Below, piece by piece: positions 34,349 to 47,500 of a stretch of DNA of 64,000 nt. Within the stretch, counting starts at the first letter, position 1. Each line of letters starts with the position of its first letter. Below the pieces are notes generated by a model. It did no database searches, had not been told where the DNA came from, and saw only the letters and a list, made by a program, of their open reading frames with translations. Source of the stretch: Hyparrhenia diplandra (lineage: Eukaryota; Streptophyta; Magnoliopsida; Poales; Poaceae); assembly GCA_015847255.1 (NCBI GenBank), contig JADLZK010009384.1, positions 186,001 to 250,000 on the forward strand, written 5' to 3'. The position numbers and the translations under genes are program-made.

Positions 34349-37124
34349 TGTCAGGAGCTGGCTGCCATGTGGGACCAAGTTCAACACAGCCTGGCACGTC
34401 AAGTCCAGCATGCCTAGCAACCTGGGGCTAAATGTCATGCCCGCCATGTGGGCCCAAGCTCGCACGCCAAGTCCAAAGACGCTTTGGTGGATGGGGCTCT
34501 CCGGCTACAAAGGGAACCGCCGCGGCCAAGTCACAATCAACCAAAATATCAATTGTCATTTACTTTTACCTTGGCTACTATTCATCTTCTACTTTAGTAT
34601 TAGTACTTTAGCTAGTTCCCTACTACCTTGTACTGAGTTTGTTGGCAACCCGATTAGGGTTGCTAACAAGTGGTATCGCCTCCACCGATCCACGCCCTCC
34701 TCGGTCGGATCCCGCGGTGCCATGGATCCCTTCGCGATGCTGCTCGTTTCGCGAGGTGCTCCGCTTACTCATGGATCTCCGCGACCGAAGTTCGAGTCGC
34801 CCACCGGCCGGATCGAAAGCGCGGGTGGCGGCGGCGGAAGGCAAGCGTCGCCAGGTCGATGTCGTGGTGGCCGGCTGGCGGGAGGGCTGTTCGACTCCCT
34901 CCCGGACGAGCGCATCTTCGAGGTGGAGGAGCAGCTCGCCGTCGTTGCCCCACGCCGTGGGCCGACAACTAGGGCGGTCTTTTTCGACGCCCGAACCGGT
35001 CCCCTCCACGCTTGACTCCTTCCTTCTCCCTCGGGGGGCGCGCCACCGAGGATTTCTGGCCGAGGAGGTTCCCCTCCGGATCCGGGAGCGAGGAGTTGGA
35101 GGTGGACGAGAAGGTCCTCCCATCCATCGACGGTGAAGTTGCTCAGGCCATCGTCCCCTACGCCGACCAACTCCCCGGGTCGGCGGCTCTCGCTCCGCGT
35201 CCACGGTGGTGTGCTCCGCACTCACTCTTCTCGCCCCTCCGGCCGTGGCGCTCTCCCTTCGGCCCGCATCGGCCCCGATGGCGCGGGCATGGTCCGTGGC
35301 CGACGCCGACGGCCTCCACGACCTCGGTTTGAGGCCGCCGGCTCTTCGAGCCCGCGCGCCCGCCCCTCGACATCGGGACGCCATCCGCCGGAAGCGCCCG
35401 CCCACGCCCTCTCACAGCCGCATCAAGTTCTCCACCCGGCACCACGCCGCGCATCCGTGCCTTTCCCCGCGTTCATGACCGCCGGGCGGCCGCGGCGTGT
35501 CATGATCTCGCTGCTTCCCTCCCGCACCGGAGGGTCGAGATGTCCGGGCACTCGTCCCGCCCGGGCCGCCGCGCCAAGTGCCGCACGCAGGGACTTTAAC
35601 ACCATCGCCGTTCCCCGCACCACCAAGGATTTCCCGCGCGGGCGTGGCGGTGACATCAAGTCCGTTCCCGACGAGCTCCCACAACTACTGCCTTAAGGTG
35701 CTCGACACTATGTCGCTGCCACAACTATCGCGCGACATCATGGACGCCATCCGCCGGGCGCTGGCCACACGATTCACACCGCCTCGACCGCCCTGGACTA
35801 CGCCCCGCACCGCACGGAAGTCCAAGCTTGCCGCGGGCGGAGGAAGAGTCTCCCGCTCCTTCCTATTGGGTGGCTACGTCGGCTCTGCGGGCCGGAGTTC
35901 ATACAGGGCCGAGAAGCGGCGAGCTCAAGGCCGCAGGAGGGCGAGCGCGCGGGTTCCTCACCGCGCACGCCGGCAGAGAGGCATGTCACCGTTGTCCGCG
36001 CGAGAGATCCGCTACGTTCGTCTTCGCCCGCCGCTACATGGATGCAGCGGCCGACGGCCGCGTCCGCGGAGATGCCGCTGGCGCAGCGGGAGGTGGGCAG
36101 CCTCTGCCGTGGCTTCGCGTCCTCGTCACGGCCCCGACGCTGGATGGCTGCCATGGCCACAAGTCCAAGGGTGCGCCGCTAGCTTTGTCTCCCCTCAACC
36201 GCCATGCAGATTGGCTCCCGCGATCGCGTGACCGCGCCCGATGGGCCGGCTCGGCGCACGCGAGTGCTGGCTCGCCATGGCGCTTCGATCCGCGGAGACT
36301 ACGCCGACTTCCGCAGGCGTTACATCGCGCGCTGCCCACGACGACTACCACGCCCACGCACGCAGCCTCGCACGAAGGTTTCCACGCCCACAAGGCCTGG
36401 GCACGCCGCATCCGCAAGTTCGGTGACAACGCGTGACCCGGCTGCACGCGCACGGCGACCGCGACTACATCTTCGCCACCGTGCTCGGGCCTATCTTGCC
36501 GAGGAGGAGATGGACACCATGTACCTCTACTGCTACAGCACGCCGACGGCCGACGACCTACCGTCCGGCGACGAAGGCCATGAGCCACAACATGTTCGGG
36601 GCTGGTGGCGAACCATAAGCAAAGAGGATCCCAGCTTCATCAACATCGTGCTCACGCAACTCCAGCTTCACCAACATGACACCCACCGGTTGCTCGATGC
36701 AAGGCACCTACCACTTTTTCGCTGGAGTCCATCTGCAGAGCAGTGGCTGCTGTGCTGTCAAGCAGGATCGACCGGACGTGCTCGTCTCGTCGATATTGCC
36801 AACCACTTTGCGCCGTGTTCAACCTCAAAGATCACTCATGCGGCTTGAGGGCAAGCCACAATTTAAGGAGGGAGGAATGTCGAGCTGCCCGCCATGTGGG
36901 CCCAAGCAAAGACAGCTGGCACGCCAAGTCCAGCACGCCTAGCGACTGCGGCTCTCCAACTACAAAAGGGAACCGCACGGCCAAGTCACGATTAACCAAA
37001 ATATCAATTGTCATTTACTTTTACGTTAGCTACTGTTCATCTTCTACCTTAGGATTAGTACTCTAGCTAGTTCCCTGCTACCTTGTACCTGAGTTTGTTG
37101 GGAATCCGATTGGGGTTGCTAACA
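34349..37124 (+). mobile_element. Small non-autonomous LTR retrotransposon
   Basis: The 5' LTR (34349-34668, TGTCAGGAG...GCTAACA) and 3' LTR (36878-37124, TGTCGAGC...GCTAACA) share long blocks such as CAATTGTCATTTACTTTTAC. Target duplications GGAGT flank it (34344-34348 and 37125-37129). A TGGTATCGCC primer site similar to the tRNA-Met type follows the 5' LTR, and a purine tract (AAGGAGGGAGGAA) precedes the 3' LTR. The 5' LTR carries about 67 extra bases. The 2.2-kb interior is GC-rich with no recognisable protease, RT or integrase, so it would need proteins from another element. Confidence 0.85.
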
Positions 37125-37129
37125 GGAGT

Positions 37130-38380
37130 GGAGGTGGCAGCGCACTCTAGGGTTCGGGAGGGTCATAAAGGGACCTCTTTGGTGCTAAATTTTGCTCTAT
37201 AGATTTGACAGTTAAAATAATCTATTACGTACTTCTTAAGAAACAATGAATCGTTATTGACTGAATTTTTTTTAAGCCTACGTGAGCAGAAGTGAAGTGA
37301 GGCCTGGCTGCAGAGCCAAGTCGACCCACACTCACCAATGTGACTGTTTGAGCACGTTGTAGGCGTGTTATCGTACAGACAGGCCCATGTGGCACGACAG
37401 CCCAAGCCACGGCAAGACGGGCAAGACAAGAAAAGATCAGTACAAGAGGAGAGCCCTCTTACTCTCACTTGAAGAATAATGTGAAGATAGAAGGATGGGA
37501 AAATTTTAGCGCATGATAATTTGATCAATGAAGAGCTTTGTGAATCAGCACAATTTTAAAATACAACAGTCCCTTAATCACTGATCTCAATGAACGATGT
37601 TCAGGGCTCTGAAACATGCGTTCTCCTCTTCATCCTCTCCATCGGAAGAAGAAGCAAGCGGCTGCTTGTTTTCCCGATCTCGGAAGGGCAGCAGATTAAT
37701 TGAAGTCATGAGAGCTGATTAGGTGAAGGGGGCAGGCAGGCTGTGATGGATTAACAAGGCGATGTGAAAACGTTCCGGTGGGACCAAGGGCACCACTGGA
37801 CAGTGGATACCCTCCATAATGCGTGCAGGTCTTGGTGATCTGGTGAGGAGGGTGGTGGACGCGGCTGGCTTCATTGCAGTGAAGGCACACTGAACGCAAC
37901 CAAACCAAGGAGGAGGCGGTGGGCCATCTCGCGAAGTGTTCTGATGCACCGTGTGCAACGTTGCTCTGCGGAGGAGGGGGAACGGAACTAACGTCCTGAA
38001 GGTGTTCGAGGCGTCGCGCCAAATCTTTTCGCCGTTTCTTGCTTACTTGTTCCTGGTTTGACAAGATGGATGTACACTGTATCTCTTTACCTCAAATTAA
38101 TATGTAGTATTGTGTTTGAAATCTTGAAGATCAGATCTGGAATGTGATGTCCGGAATCTAACAAGAAATTAAATTGTGCAGTCTGGAAGCGAAGAGAAAA
38201 TTCAGAACACTCTGTTTTTCTCCTCTGGGCATTGTTCAGGTTTCAAGTCTTTATGTGATTCTAAATTTCTGATTTCATCTTTCACTCGGAACGTCAATAG
38301 TACGTATACTTATTTATTTACATACCCGAACCTGTACAAAAGAGCTTCATGCTCTCCTGTGTGATGAAGAAATAAATATG
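37130..38380. other. Noncoding region between LTR element and NLR3 downstream block
   Basis: It includes the second copy of the 33620-33760 segment (37715-37790). Short frames at 37696-38064 and 38310-38615 have no family similarity I can see. Confidence 0.4.
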
Positions 38381-38948
38381 GGCGGCTGATATGAGAAATC
38401 AGAAATCTGAAGCCTGTCCTAAAGTGGAAGCCAGTAATCACGATTGATTCAGGAGTAAAGTTATGCAAAGGATCTGGCATCACATATTGCTGGTCTTTCC
38501 GTGATGTCCACATTTGAAGTCTTACCACCAAAACCATAAATTTAAAGTGAACCGTATGGCAAACCGCATTTTTATTCATCGAACACGCAAGCTCACAGAA
38601 GCTGTAACATAACATTTGTTCTCGAACTACTCAACTTGCATATATATACATGCCTATCAATTCTCTAGTGGTGAACTGCACGATAGTAATGCAGATGCAA
38701 ATCGCTGAAGAAAATAGAACAAATTAACATTACACCACAATCTAGTCGCCTTTTATTTGCAATACCGAATATCTGACCACGTCACAAGGACCTGTGGCAA
38801 GCGGTTGCGCTGCTAAGGTGACGATAACTCCAAGGTTTCTTCTATCCATATGTGGGTCGGGCACTCAACCTGCAAGGCAAGGTCCATATGCGTTATATAT
38901 AATCAGCAGTGCTTAATCGAAGTACTAGTAGCCAGCACTATATCCATC
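38381..38948. other. NLR3 downstream block and distal 3'UTR
   Basis: It aligns with 16490-17060 of the NLR2 block (AAGCCTGTCCTAAAG) and with the 3'UTR-like segment of NLR1. It was separated from the NLR3 stop codon by the retroposon at 38949-41838. The copy CCAGCACTATATCCATC at 38932-38948 is the left target duplication. Confidence 0.6.
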
Positions 38949-41838
38949 TTTTTTTTTTTCTCGATCGGGCTATTCACCCGTATTTCATTAAGAGGAGGAA
39001 AACCAAATCCAAGTACAAACTAAACCGGGATGCCGAGTGGACATCAGGCTTGAAAGGGAGAAACAAAACAAAACAAAAACAAACTCAACACAAAGCAAGC
39101 AACCTAACTACTGGATTCAACCCGAAAGCCGATTACAAGATAACCAAATGTCGCGACTAGGCGGCAAAGCATCCTCATGTCGGACCGGCTGCAGACCGAT
39201 ACCGCCGCTTCCCCCCCTTGAAGGAAGACCTCCATGGCCTCCAAATTGGCCTCGGCGTCGGGGCCCGTGAGGGCAGCCTGCGGCTTCAGCAAAAGGAGAC
39301 CGCATCTTCACGCTCGGCCTCGACCTCGATCCCCATCTTCTCGAGCAAAACCCTCCTTGCTTGGTCCTCCGGCCTATGGAGCTGGACCCACTCTTTGCAG
39401 CGAGCCCGTGCACTCCGTTTCGGCATTAGCACGTAGGCATCTTGGCGCGGGCGTTTTCCTCAAGATCGGCGTGGAGAGTATGGATGGCTCAGGCGTCTTG
39501 AAGGCGGCTATGAACTCGTGGTCCGGCGGCGCGAGCACCGGGCTCGAAGAGTGCGCGAAGTGCACCCATCTTCGTCGCCACCGGCCGGTGCCACCGGTCG
39601 GGCCGGGCACGGGAGGTCATCCGTGACCTCGGGATGCGGTAGCGGGCGAGCGTGCTCCTCGAACTCACGTGCGGAGGCGGGGCCGCCAGTGCAGCATCCA
39701 ACACAGCCGGTGACTCTTGGGTGGCGAACTCGCCTCAACCAAGTCGGCCCACCGTCCACCGGCCCCGAGCGGTAGCTGATGGAGGGGCACCGAGGCGCAG
39801 CGGCCACCATAGACAAAGGGGCCGCCACGACCGCCCCTCCGTGAAGGTAGCTGGGCGCACGGCGAGGGAGGCCGCGAAGCTCAACAAGCATTGGGTCGAC
39901 CCCATGACGGGGGTCACCCCCTCCCCGCCGGCGAAGCGCCCGGCGGGTCAGCGGCGAAGCACCCGGCGGCGGGGCGGGGCATCTCCGAAGGCTTGCGCTG
40001 CGGCGCCGGCGGCGGACGGCGACGCGACCGGCGTCTCCGCGGCGTGTGTGCATCACCAACGGCGAGGGGGCATCCCCACGGGCTCTGCGCCGCCATCGAT
40101 CCCGAGGGAGCCGGACAGAGGATCTCTCCGACACCGGTCGGGCGGCGTGCATTCCGTAGCGCGAGCCCCCGCGCCGCCACAAGGTTGCCATCGGCGACAC
40201 AATATGGAGGTTCCCTGCGCACGGTCCACGAAGGCGGGGGCCCTCGAGCCCGGCGCCGGCGTGAGGCGGGCCCGATGCTTGATTCCTCGCCGGTGCCTCG
40301 TGTTCCGGCGAAGAGGCAGCGGGGCGGGGAGGAGCATCGGCGGGCGACATGATCATTGGCGGCGATTGGCAGGCCAACAAGTGAAAGCGGCACGAGCCCG
40401 GCGGACGGGCGTGGCGGTGTGACGGCGGCCCGCCGCCTCGCCCGCACTAGAGTGAAACCACGGCGCCGACAGCGACGCACCGTGCGGAGGCAGAAGAGTT
40501 GGCCACGGCGGCCACGACGGCTGGTGCAACAGGCGCCGCACGCGCGGGGCGCGGGATCGCTGCCGACCGCCGCCGGAGCGCCGGGCACCCCGGCAGCTGG
40601 ATGTGCCGTGAGAGGCCGCGGTGCCACTCGGCGGGCGACGAAGTGTCCCAGCTCTAGCTCCGTCCCCGTGACGATCGTCGGCCGCCGCGACGGCGCCAAG
40701 TGTGGCTGGCCGCGAACGGCGCACTTCACCAACGGCATCGGCGATGGTGTCTGCAGCATCCGGACATCTTGGCCGAGCCGTGAATGCGGGCGGCGTGCAG
40801 CGCGACGGTGGGGGCCTCCGGCCGACGACCTCATCCTCGCTCGAGAAGTCGAGTAGGAGACGCCCTCCAGCCGCAGATCTTTGGATCTTCGCGGCGAGAC
40901 CACATAAAGGAGCGGGCGTTGTCCGAAGCGGAGCCGGCGTGCATGGGAACCCGCGGCGGAGAGGGAGGGCACACCCAGGTGGAGCTGGGAGCCCTCAGCA
41001 GCCCACGGTCGCCCAAACCGCAGCACCAACATCGGAGACCGAGAAGGTTGCGAATCCATCCACAGCGAGCTAGGCTACAGCAGCGGTGGGCCGGGGCGGG
41101 CGGCGCGGTGCAGCGGCGGCGGCTGCGTCGTGTAGCGACCACAAACTCGCCCTCCCCGACCTCAGTCCATGGGCGGGAGCAGCGACGCCGGTCGGCTCAC
41201 CGGCAAGTGGGCGCCCGGGCAGGCCCTCCACCAATGGGCGACCTTGGCCACCTCCCGCTGAAGGGGCGGCGACTTGAGGGCATCGACGAGGAACAGGCGA
41301 CGGTAGGCTGAAAGGCCAGGGGCCCCAACAGTGCCCCCTGCCGCTGGGCGGCTCGGGCGCCACCCAGCACGGCGGCAACCGCAGCATCGGGTAACGGGCA
41401 GCGGCGGCGGCCTCAACGGCCGGAGGCAGCTCGGGCGGCACCGCGGTGAGGCCTGGGGGGCGTCGGGGGCAGGCCGCGGTGAGGCTGGGGAGTCCAGGAC
41501 GGCGGGCGCACCGCAGCATCGAGCACGGGCTGGGAGCCATCGACGGCGGCAACCGCAGCGGCGGCACGGCGACGGATGCGCATCGGGCCCCGAACAGACC
41601 GCCGCCTCCGCCCCGAACGTCGAGGCAGCGTCCCCGGTCCTCGAGCAGGCAAGGTGGAGCTCGAAGAGAGATCTCGAAGAGAGGAAGCAGGATCTGCAGG
41701 GGTTACGGATTTTGGCTGGGAGATTTGAGCGGATTTGGGAGGATTTGGGGTGGGAGGGAAGGGGAAGGGGAAGGCACGGGATGGGAGCGGCTCCAGGGAG
41801 GCTCCAACGGCTCCATCCCATAACTCTGTTGAGCAACA
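38949..41838 (-). mobile_element. LINE-like retroposon lacking reverse transcriptase, in NLR3 3'UTR
   Basis: A 17-bp perfect target duplication, CCAGCACTATATCCATC (38932-38948 and 41839-41855), brackets it. The left end is a T-run, so the element lies on the minus strand with a poly-A tail after CCCGATCGAG. The 3' end TTAATGAAATACGGGTGAAT is typical of grass L1 LINEs. The GC-rich body reads a degraded ORF1/Gag-like C-terminus on the minus strand at about 39130-39610 (stretches such as AAFKTPEPSILSTPILRKTP). I find no endonuclease or RT motifs, so it is a deletion derivative or a non-autonomous family. Confidence 0.75.
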
Positions 41839-41863
41839 CCAGCACTATATCCATCATACTTGA

Positions 41864-41961
41864 TTACTCCTTCAGTTGTTCCACATTGACAGGTTCTTGT
41901 TCGATTCCATCCCTTGAAATTTCCTCCACTTCGTCCAACACCACTTCCTCCATTTCGTCCT
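41864..41961 (-). CDS. NLR3 exon 3: acidic tail
   Basis: The acceptor TTTCAG is followed by the completion of GAG, 31 codons and TAA (41866-41864). It reads DEMEEVVLDEVEEISRDGIE and ends in VEQLKE. This is the longest version of the conserved tail. Confidence 0.75.
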
Positions 41962-42052
41962 CTGAAACGGCACATGCAGTCAAGTGACGAGATATTCCAA
42001 GAGCAAGTAAGACAATCAGTATGTAACAGAAGCTGTAGTTCTATCATTTTAC

Positions 42053-43976
42053 CTGGAGCGTCGATGGAGAAGCTGATGTTTGTCTTGAAGCTGAAAGGGT
42101 CTCTCGTGTACTTCACGAACCACTTCCTATGAATGTTGTTGTCGTCATCATCGGCATATGCCTTGACTTGCTTGATATGACTGAACTTGTCCCACTCAGG
42201 GCTAGATTTCCCTTTAGCTATGAAAGCGAGCAGCGAGATATCGCAGTCTAGATGCAAATCCCTTGGGTTTACGTCATGCAAGTATCCAGGCAGTGTTTTG
42301 ATGTCGTAGTCCTTCAGAGTGAGTCTCTCGAGTGCAGGCAAACCCTCTAGTACCTTCAACTCTGGGCACCCTATGATCACGAGGTTCTGCAGTTTTGGAA
42401 GATTACTGATCCTCTCGAGGCCAGGACATCTATACACCTCAATTTTCAAATCAGAACCAAAGTTCTCCATAGCGCGTGGGTGCTCATCATGGTGTGGTAG
42501 TAAGAACTCAGGTCCAACACTCTTGATGCCTGGGGCGCTTTTAATCAGTAGGAACTCCAAGTTGGGAAGCTGGCACAAGACGTCCGGTAGCTCCGTGCAA
42601 TAAGGCAAGTCTTCCATCCCTAAAATCCTCAAGCATCCAAGGGGCACAATTGGTGTCGATGTCATCCACCGTGGAAGTAGTTGACTAAAGTACCCTTTAA
42701 TTTGTAGATATTCTAAGCAAGGTGGAGGGCAGAGCTCATCAAACACATTTTTGATTTGTTGGTCCTCTTCCTGTTTTACCAACTGAGCACCTCCACGTCC
42801 ACTAGTGCACCCTAAGAACAGATCAGTGAGACCTGCCTTTTCACGAAGCCTGGCCTTTATAGCAAATGAACAAGAGGACACATTCTCCAAGCCAACTATA
42901 TGAAGACTAATGAGCTGGTTCAGAGATCCTAACTCTTCCAAACTACACCAATCACCCTCCACGTGGGCTGGAAACCCATCCAATTTTCTCAAATTAGTTA
43001 GGCCACCGAAACCCCTAGGTATATTGTTTATACCTGAGCCCCTAAGACTTAGATCCCTTAGCTGACGTAACTCTGTAATGCCAGCAGGAAGCCTCGCCAA
43101 GTTTTTACAATTAGCTAGGTCAATGCACTGCAAGAATTTCACCTTGGCTATTTTTTCTGGCAGCTGAGATATTTTAGTGCCATCGAGGCACAAATACCTC
43201 AAGTGTTTGAGTTGGACCAAAGATTCTGACAATGCATCAAAATTTCCATCTTGTATATGTAGGGTCCACAAACACGGAAAATATGACAGTGAATCACATG
43301 GGTTGATCTTTATTTCCCCAACTAAAATCATTGTCCGTAGTGATATATGTGGTTGCAGAGAACTCCATGCTAGCTTATGGGACTCTGATTCTTTGGTTTT
43401 TAGTGATAATCGAATAATATTTTCTGGATTAGTTTTGTTGGCAAGTCCAGCTTCACTTTTGTAAGCTATCATTACTTCATCTCTAGCCAAATACTGAGCA
43501 AATGAACGGACAATATCATGCATATTGCAAACTGAGTGGTCCACGTACCTTTGATCAGGCTCTAGAAGGCTCCTAGCTATTAACTGCACATAGTACTCTT
43601 TTCCTATTACTTCTAAATCATGTGAATTTCCATGAATAAATCCTTCACTAATCCACATGGCAACAACACGGTCATACATGAACACTGTGCTCTTGGGGAG
43701 GAGGGCATAGTGCAGAAAGCAAGATTTCAACTCAGGATGCAAATCTTGATAGCTAAGGTACACTGCATAGTTTAGCTCTTCAGGCATTTGAGATACTGAC
43801 CATATACAATCATTTAGAACCTTTGTCCATTCACTCCGCCTCATCTCTTTCAGACGTAAGAGGCCTCCAATGACTTTGACTGCGAGAGGCAAACCATCAC
43901 ATTTTTCTAGAATCATCATTCCAATATCCTTTAGTGTATCAACCTTTGGTCCATTATTGTTTCCATTTCCCAGCAC
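42053..43976 (-). CDS. NLR3 exon 2: GLPL, winged helix and LRRs, intact
   Basis: 1,924 nt, open. It carries CDGLPLAVKVIGGLL, CFLHYALLPK, CNMHDIVRSF and LRRs. Read-through of the intron donor at 42053/42052 would run into the LINE-like insert, producing an artificial C-terminal extension that should not be taken as an integrated domain. The acceptor is TTGCAG and the donor is CCAG/GTAAAA. Confidence 0.9.
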
Positions 43977-44503
43977 CTGCAAGCAGCCAGCTAGGCCAGT
44001 CAATGATACTAATCTGAAGTAAAATCAAGTGCTAGTAAACGATACTCTGCAGTAGCAAATTCACGTGGTCCATGCTGATGACATCAGTGCAAAAATCATT
44101 GTACTAGCAATGGTGCAGTATTATCGGTCACAAAAGTAGTGCTCTTATATTTTATATTCACCGTATTATCTAACAAACGTTTATACTCACTCCATTATTT
44201 ATTTTAACTTTTTATGCAGAATTTAATTTTAATAAAATGCCATTAAGGTCTCAGGTTGCACAATGGAACTTTGATATATCAAATAATTAAATATTTACTA
44301 ATAATATTACTTTTAATAGTAATATAGAATAAATGAATCTAAATTAGTGCTGATATGACATAATATTTGAATCAAAATAAATAAACTTATTCAAAATAAA
44401 AACCTACAAAATTTATTGACATGTCGTATAAATGTAGTTTGAACCAATTTATAGGTATCACTATTTGTTTATGGTTTATTAAGAATGTTTTAGCGCATCA
44501 TTG

Positions 44504-47500
44504 TGTCATGAACTGTAATTGTGCACCCCGAGAGTGGCTAGATGGGCCCGACACGGTAGCCGCCGGCCCGAGAGGGGCCGTGGGCGCGCGCAAGGTAAGG
44601 GGCCGGCGCCCTTGCCGCCGCCGCCTTCCTTCTCCCGTCACGATTCGAGTTTGCTTCATATTCAAGTTAGGATTATCTTAGGTAATTTTTGGTGTGCAAG
44701 GGGATATCTCATCTATAAGGGAGACCTTTATTAGGAAAGAATAAGTTAGGATATGCTTGTAAAAGGTATTCGATCGTATAAGGAAACCTTATAGAGATTG
44801 CTTAGATTACAAGTCCCACTAGTCGGGCTATATAAGCAAGAGGCATGTAATCTCTAGGGGATAAGCAAGCAAATAAAAAATATCTTTCGCCTTCTAGCTC
44901 TCCCGCGCCACGCCGCCCTACCCCAGATCGCTCGCCGCCGCCACGGGGCCGGCCGCCGCGCCGTGGCGCGCGGCCGCCGGTCGCCGCCCTTCCCGACGGC
45001 TCCCCTCCTTTCCGTTGCCGAACCGGCCGTCGCCGCCGCCGGCGAAGCTGCAGGCCGCCCCGACGCCTCCCCGGCTTCGAACGACGAAAGAACACGTGTC
45101 AATTCCGGCCCAATCTAGCCGAATTGACGGTCGGTATCCGAGACCGTGACGATTCCACCACCCATGGCTTCCGAGATCAAGGAGTTCAACGTGGAGCGCT
45201 CCTCGACGTTAGCCGCGCCGGATCGCCAAGCGCCGACGACATGGAGGACCGCCTCCGTCGTATGGAGCACACCTACACCGCTCGAGGACCCTAGCATCGC
45301 ACGACGACCACGCCGGGAGGACAGCCCCCCGGGCCGCGCCGCCGCCACGGCAGGCCGGCCCCAGCACGCCGCCGCCGCCCTCCCCGCCTTTAGACCCGAC
45401 GCCGGCCCGACCCCGCTACCTCCGGCTGAGGAGGTAGATGACGTTATGCGTGATGCATCGCCGTCATCGACGCCATCTTCGACGACACCGCAGCCGGCTG
45501 CCCTCTCCCTCTCCGACACTGCGGCCGATCAGACTCTCCAGACGGCGCCACCCGTCACCCGCCCCGCCCCGCCCCAGCGCCACCCCGCGGCGCCCTCGCC
45601 TGTCTCTCGTCTCGCGCCACCACGGGCGCCGAAGACCGTCTCGCCATCGGCATTGCACCCTCCCCGCTAAACGTCACGCCTACAATAAGTCGGGGAGTTC
45701 GACGGCACCGACGACCCCGACCTCGGGATTCGCAAGTTGGAGCTCTTCTTGAGCTCAACTTGGACATCGACCGACTACTACGTGAGTTACGCCTGCCTTC
45801 CACCTCACCGGTCTTGCTGTGCCGTACATTGACCCGTCCAAGAAGAAGTCCCCGCCGAGTGGGACGAGTTCACCAGCGCTGCGACATCACTTCTGGTCCA
45901 CCCCCGACACTCAACGCCATGGCGGCATACGCGCCGCCCTGTGGGGGCAAGTTGGACGACTACATCGACGCCTTCGAGGTCTATGCATCACGCATGGATT
46001 TTGAGGGCAATCGCCACCGCCGCCTCTTCTTTTGAAGGCTTACGCACTCGCTACGGATCGGCACTCGAAAGTGGTTCGAGCCCCGCTCGATGGAAGAGGC
46101 CATAGACTCGCCCCGCCACGCATAACGACGACGAGCCGGACGACGCCGGGACGGGCGCCCAGATCGGCCGGCAACGCCGCCACCACGGCGCACACCGCAA
46201 CATCGACGACGACATCATGGCCGCCTGGTTGATCGTGATACCAGGCCGCCAGCCGCCTCGTTGTTGCTATGGATGACATCGACGCCCGACGTCGAACGAC
46301 ATGATCACGGAGCTACACCGCCACGACGACCAACAAGGAGCTCGGGATCATCTCCAACGCCATCGAGCCGCGGCTACGGCGCCAGAGTGGAGCCTCCACT
46401 ATGGCATCGTGAGGTACTTCCCACCGCTACTACATCCCCGCCGCCTCAAAGCTTCTCCAGACTTCATGATGGGGAGAAACGCCCCGCCGCTTGGCGTAGC
46501 GGTGGGCTTCCACCTCCCCACCGCCCGGGAGGATCGCGTTCGTTCAGACGACGTCCTCCTCCTCAGCACGCCCCGACGAGCGGATCGAGGGTGCCACCGT
46601 CCTCCTCTTCGACAACAACGGCGACATCTTCTTCCGCATTGGGAACGCCACCGTCGGTGCAAAGATGGACGCAGAGATCCGCCTGGGGCGCTTCAGAGCA
46701 CGCCCCCGACCTCCCCACGGCTGCCTCCTCGACTTCACCTCCTCGCCGCCCACGCCGATCCGTCACGTCCACCGGCAGGCGGCTCCATGCTAAGGTGACG
46801 GTGTCGACGACCTACACCTACACGCCTCCTCCGCCGACCTGCCGGATGATCGAGGCGCCGGGGACCCCAGCGCCTCCGTCATCGTCGTGCATGGGCGGAA
46901 CGTCCCCTTCGTGCAGCCCCGTTGAGCTTCAAGTTCAGCATCTACTTCGGCGACCTCCACCTCGACCGCCGCCCGACAAGGACGCCGATTAATGCGCAAC
47001 GGCGACAACGACAAGTCGCGGTCCTCGTCTTCTACGCCGGGCCTGGAGTGGTCACCTCTCCGTCGGGCTGCCCTTCGCCCCTACGTGGTGGGTTGGGCAG
47101 CACGTGGGCGGGCGCCGTCTCATCAAGCGGTGGGGAGATGTCATGAACCAGAATTGGGCCACCCCGAGTGGCTAGATGGGCTCGACACCGCCCGGCAGCC
47201 GGAGGCGAGGGGGGCTTGGCGGCATAAAGGGGCCGGCGTCCCTTGCGCCCGCCGCCTTCCTTCTCCCGTCGACGATTCGAGTTTGCTTCATATTCAAGTT
47301 AGGATTATCTTAGGTAATTTTTAGTGTGCAAGGAGATATCTCATCTATAAGGGAGACCCTTATTAGGAAAGAATAAGTTAGGATATGCTTGTAAAAGGTA
47401 TTCGATCGTATAAGGAAACCTTATAGAGATTGCTTAGATTACAAGTCCCACTAGTCGGGCTATATAAGCAAGAGGCATGTAATCTCTAGGGGATAAGCAA

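Noticed and set aside
34623..36848. Frames up to 260 codons between the small LTRs
   Set aside because: No gag, protease, RT or integrase motifs, and overlapping frames on both strands. I treat them as noncoding interior.
39508..41059. Long GC-rich open frames (290, 256 and 381 codons) on both strands
   Set aside because: They lie inside the LINE-like retroposon, overlap one another in many phases, are rich in Arg, Pro and Ala, and show no domain. High GC explains the lack of stops.
41703..42052. C-terminal extension of the NLR3 open frame as a possible integrated decoy domain
   Set aside because: It is read-through of a conserved splice donor into intron 2, exon 3 and the retroposon. Paralogues show that the donor is used in the gene model.
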